Source: Malurus cyaneus samueli
Taxonomy: Eukaryota > Chordata > Aves > Passeriformes > Maluridae
DNA: 64,000 nt
Direction: 5' to 3'
Assembly: GCA_009741485.1 (NCBI GenBank)
Contig: CM019230.1
Location: forward strand, 8,828,175 to 8,892,174
This document shows, piece by piece, positions 60,501 to 64,000 of this stretch. The notes under the pieces were generated by a model, which worked only from the letters and a program-made list of their open reading frames with translations, was not told the origin of the DNA and ran no database searches. Each line of letters opens with the position of its first letter. The stretch's first letter is position 1. A program made the position numbers and the translations under genes.

Positions 60501-63500
60501 GTTTTAGAGAACTGAGACAAGACAAAAATATTGCAGAAATTGAGCAGGTTAGAGAACCATTCACCTGCAAACCCTGAGCAAGGACATCTGGATGCACAAG
60601 GAACCTGAGGAACTCTCATGTTAAAAACAACTTCATTTACTGGGGAAAGGAAAGCTTTAAAGGAGAAAGTCAGTACTAAGAAATGAAACTGAAAAAACAA
60701 ACCCAGGCATTCCAGCCACGTTTATTTTAATGTGCACATTATTATGAGCTACAGCCTCACAAAGCATCTGGCTGAGATGCTGATCTTAAAAGTAAGACAT
60801 GAAGGTCAATTTCTGCTATAAATCTAAATTTAAATCTTTTTGTAAATAGGGTATCCTTGTAAACACTTCTGGACTGGAAATTCATTAAGATGGAGCATGA
60901 AATATTTTGGGTGTATTAGACTTATTCAGGAAAATCTCCCATAAATGTACCTCCCCAAACCTTCAGCTGACTCACAGGGAATGAAAAGCCATCATGATTC
61001 CACAACTGCTTACACAATGAAAATGTTATACATGAGCAATGCCAAGAAGTCCCCCTAGAGTTCCTAGAATCACAGGGGATAAAAAAATTAAAATCTAATG
61101 CACACTACAGAACTGAAAGATAGGTGCACACTAAAAATCTAACCTGACCACATACCTGACAATTTTTCAGAAGTTCTTGATATTCCACAGAACATTTGAA
61201 TGGAAATAGAGTTTAAAAAGTAGTAAAACTTCACAGGAATCCTTGGGAGGCTTCACTCAATCTCATTGTAGAGAGGCCAATCTGTCTTGCTCTCCTGCTG
61301 CATTTTCTATTTTACTCTGGGACTACTCAAACTGGCAGCCTTTTCCTTTCCTTACAATTTCATTTAAAAACTCAAACCAGCATTCCCAGATTCTTGTAAC
61401 AAATCTGCTTTCAGATGCAAAGCTGTAATTTTAACATCAGGACTGGGCTCCAATTTACACTGCACAAGCACTGACCTTTCTTCACTTTGTTTTAAGCACA
61501 AGGGCTCTTTACAAAGATCCTCACACCACTGGGACACATCAAGGTACATTTTGTCATCACCACGTGTTTAATTAACAGCACTTGTCTGCAGCAGCTTGGC
61601 ACCAGATTTCTGCTACTTGAACCAATCCTGCCCTTGGAGTAATCAGAATTCTAAGAATCAGTTCCCAGTAGCAACAGGCAGCTGAGCCTCAAAAAGGACA
61701 AAAATTAAAGTATTTCCAATTCAGAATTTTATGTCATTAGCTGGAAAGAGACCCTCAATAGACAGTTATTCAGGAATATTTAAGTGGCCTAAAATATATT
61801 AAGCCAAGTTTGTTTCTCATGATCAGTGAATTCTCCAACTTCCCTCTGCCCCAGGAACATCAGCCTGCTGCAATTATTGCTTCCTGCTGGAGGCTTCGTT
61901 CAGAAACTTTCACTTCACTTCCTCATTTGCCATTTAAATCTCCCTAGATCTAGGCATTGCTTTTAGCAGTCTGCATATTGAAGCTTTAAATGGAAGAATC
62001 TCAGTGGCACTAAAACATCCATCGAATTATTGAGCTTCTTTCCAAAGAACAGCTCCCCTACCATGTACAGTGCACAATTCTCCAATAAATAAAGGTGACA
62101 GGTTTGATCATCGTATTGATCAGATTACTGTGGCTTAAAGACTCCAACAGAGAAATACCAGCTTGATTTTATTTCTGAATGTTCATCAGTTCCCAGCAGG
62201 AGATATTACAATACACAGGATCTTCAAAAGATGAAAATGCAAGAGGAGATGAGCTGTGATTTCCCCCATGGTCTGAGATGATTTTGTCCAGCAGGATTTG
62301 ATAGAGAGCAGCTCCCCAAGTGACACTTCCCTTTAGTGCCACTCACAGCTGGTGTGACAGACAGGAGTAACCAGCAAACACAGGTCCATTCATGTTCAGA
62401 CTCCACTGCTATCACATGTTTTTGGGGAAAATGCCCTACATTTAAAACTCAGGGTAATGCCTGGAACCAAGCTCAGGCCAGTAAGGCAGTTGCTGGTGAA
62501 CCTGGTCTGCCTTCACACAGACTTAAAACTTGGGTGTAATGCAAATTCCTTGGAAAAAACAGGCTTTAAGACAAGTATTTCAATATGAAACCCAACTGAC
62601 TTTATTATTTCCTTGCATCCAGCCATTTAACAACTTAACAATTCTGCTTTTTAGTACAGACAAGGAAGCCCTTTTCAGGTTTGAGAACAATGAAATTACA
62701 TTACAGAGGACTAATTACAGAGCGTGTCCAATGAGAGCCATCCCAAGTCCAAGTGTCCATTCACATACTCCTCTTTATATTGATCTTCATTGTAATTCCC
62801 TCCAATATTTACTATTTCCATAAAAAGGTACATTATAGAGTCAAAACTGTATGCATAAAATTTAAAAATAAATCAAAGCACACTCCCAGATTTTCAGTAT
62901 TTCACAGAAATTATACATCCAACTAATAAACTAGATCAACATGGCTGCTTCAGAATTTCACTGAGAAAAAAAATCAAGTCAAAAAAATTTTCCTACCATT
63001 TATTTATCAATTTCCTGACCCATAAAAATCTTTCATTGCAGTAAAAACCCACAGTAGCTGGCAAGATTATGCATGCGTTTGTTACTTTATCTGTGCTGCA
63101 ATGCACACAGATCCTCTTGAAGTCCCTGCAATTTAATATTCAGGAACAGTGGCCCTAGAGGAGATGAGCAGACTTTTTTAACAGAAAAAAGTCTTCATAT
63201 TAAACTGGGAAAGAGAAGTCTAAAAATAGCTCTTAAGAGACTCCCTGGATATTGAATCAGTAGTAATTAAATAAAAGAAAGCTCAAGTAAGTACCAGAAT
63301 CCAAAGGTGTATGGCCCACTGATCCCCATGCTCAGGAAAATCCATCCCTCTCAACAGAAGGTGTGTTCTAGAGAGTAACACTCACCTTGCTCACTTAACT
63401 TGGGTCAGACTTTCTATGTCACATTAGTAACTGAAGAGACTAAAGAATTAAACAGTAACAGCAACTTGGGGAGGCCCCCAAGGCATGGCCAAAAAGATTA

Positions 63501-63798
63501 TTTGTATCTTTCAAATGGAAGAATTTTTAAAGAACTATAAAAAAATGAAGAGCACAGTTTCTCTTCTCTGTAGAGCTCATTCTTCTTTGTAGCCTGTCCC
63601 TTTGGCACATGAGGACAAACCATTTTCAGAATGCATCAAATTTAAGATGGTCCTTAAGCCATCATCGGCAGTGTTTATGGAGGACACGTGAAAACAAAGT
63701 GTATGACAGTGTGTTGGCACAGCTGGGCAATTCCAACCGCAGGTGAGGTTCCAGGAGATGGTGTCTCCCTTTCTTCTCCCATTCCACTGGAGCTCCTG
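57593..63798. other. Long AT-rich non-coding stretch
   Basis: No exon, RNA gene or transposon recognised. Frames are at most about 130 codons and unremarkable. Confidence 0.5.
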
Positions 63799-64000
63799 TG
63801 CCGTGCCCAGGGCTCAGCCCAGTCCCCGATGCCGTGCCCAGGGCTCAGCCCAGTCCCCGATGCCGTGCCCAGGGCTCAGCCCAGCAGAGGGTCCCCGATG
63901 CCGTGCCCAGGGCTCAGCCCAGCAGAGGGTCCCCGATGCCGTGCCCAGGGCTCAGCCCAGTCCCCGATGCCGTGCCCAGGCTCAGCCCAGTCCCTGATGC
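63799..64000 (+). repeat. 31/38-bp minisatellite running off the window edge
   Basis: Units of TGCCGTGCCCAGGGCTCAGC plus CCAGTCCCCGA (31 bp), with two middle units carrying an extra 7 bp (CCAGCAGAGGGTCCCCGA). At least six units, continuing past position 64000. Confidence 0.96.

Overview
The window looks like a piece of a bird nuclear genome from a long-read draft assembly. It carries several CR1 LINE 3' ends of avian type and many short minisatellites. Genes are sparse in the AT-rich parts, and there is one GC-rich stretch with a recognisable KLHL26 gene. The species cannot be named from the sequence.

Layout: (1) 1-6657 is a block that reappears almost unchanged at 30143-36490. It ends at a run of 25 N (6658-6682). 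(2) 6683-about 22140 is GC-richer and very uneven in base quality. It holds one unrecognised but convincing exon (8357-8584), two coding exons of KLHL26 (11985-12160 and 14417-15997) full of frameshifts, and three different minisatellites next to or inside the KLHL26 introns. It also holds about 2.3 kb of sequence with no recognisable content (17740-20060) and a degenerate TTAGGG-like patch (21140-21345). (3) 22141-30142 is AT-richer non-genic sequence with two CR1 fragments and several microsatellites. (4) 30143-36490 is the second copy of the block. (5) 36491-39760 is non-genic with one CR1 end. (6) 39770-41810 is a CpG-rich island containing an intronless urotensin-2 receptor (UTS2R-family) gene, preceded by a 42-bp minisatellite. 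(7) 41807-64000 has no coding exon I can support, one good CR1 3' end (44095-44665) and five tandem arrays.

The only genes I can name are KLHL26 (BTB-BACK-Kelch, a cullin-3 adaptor type) and a UTS2R-like G-protein-coupled receptor. They have no known functional link, and in other amniotes they sit in different genomic neighbourhoods. With the N gap, the repeated flank and the jump in quality, this suggests that 6683-22140 is wrongly placed, or that the scaffold carries a false (haplotypic) duplication. I found no convincing new biological system. The observations most worth checking are the assembly structure, the 11-versus-2-copy VNTR between the two block copies, the broken reading frame at the UTS2R N-terminus, the unidentified 76-codon exon, and the minisatellites around the KLHL26 exons.
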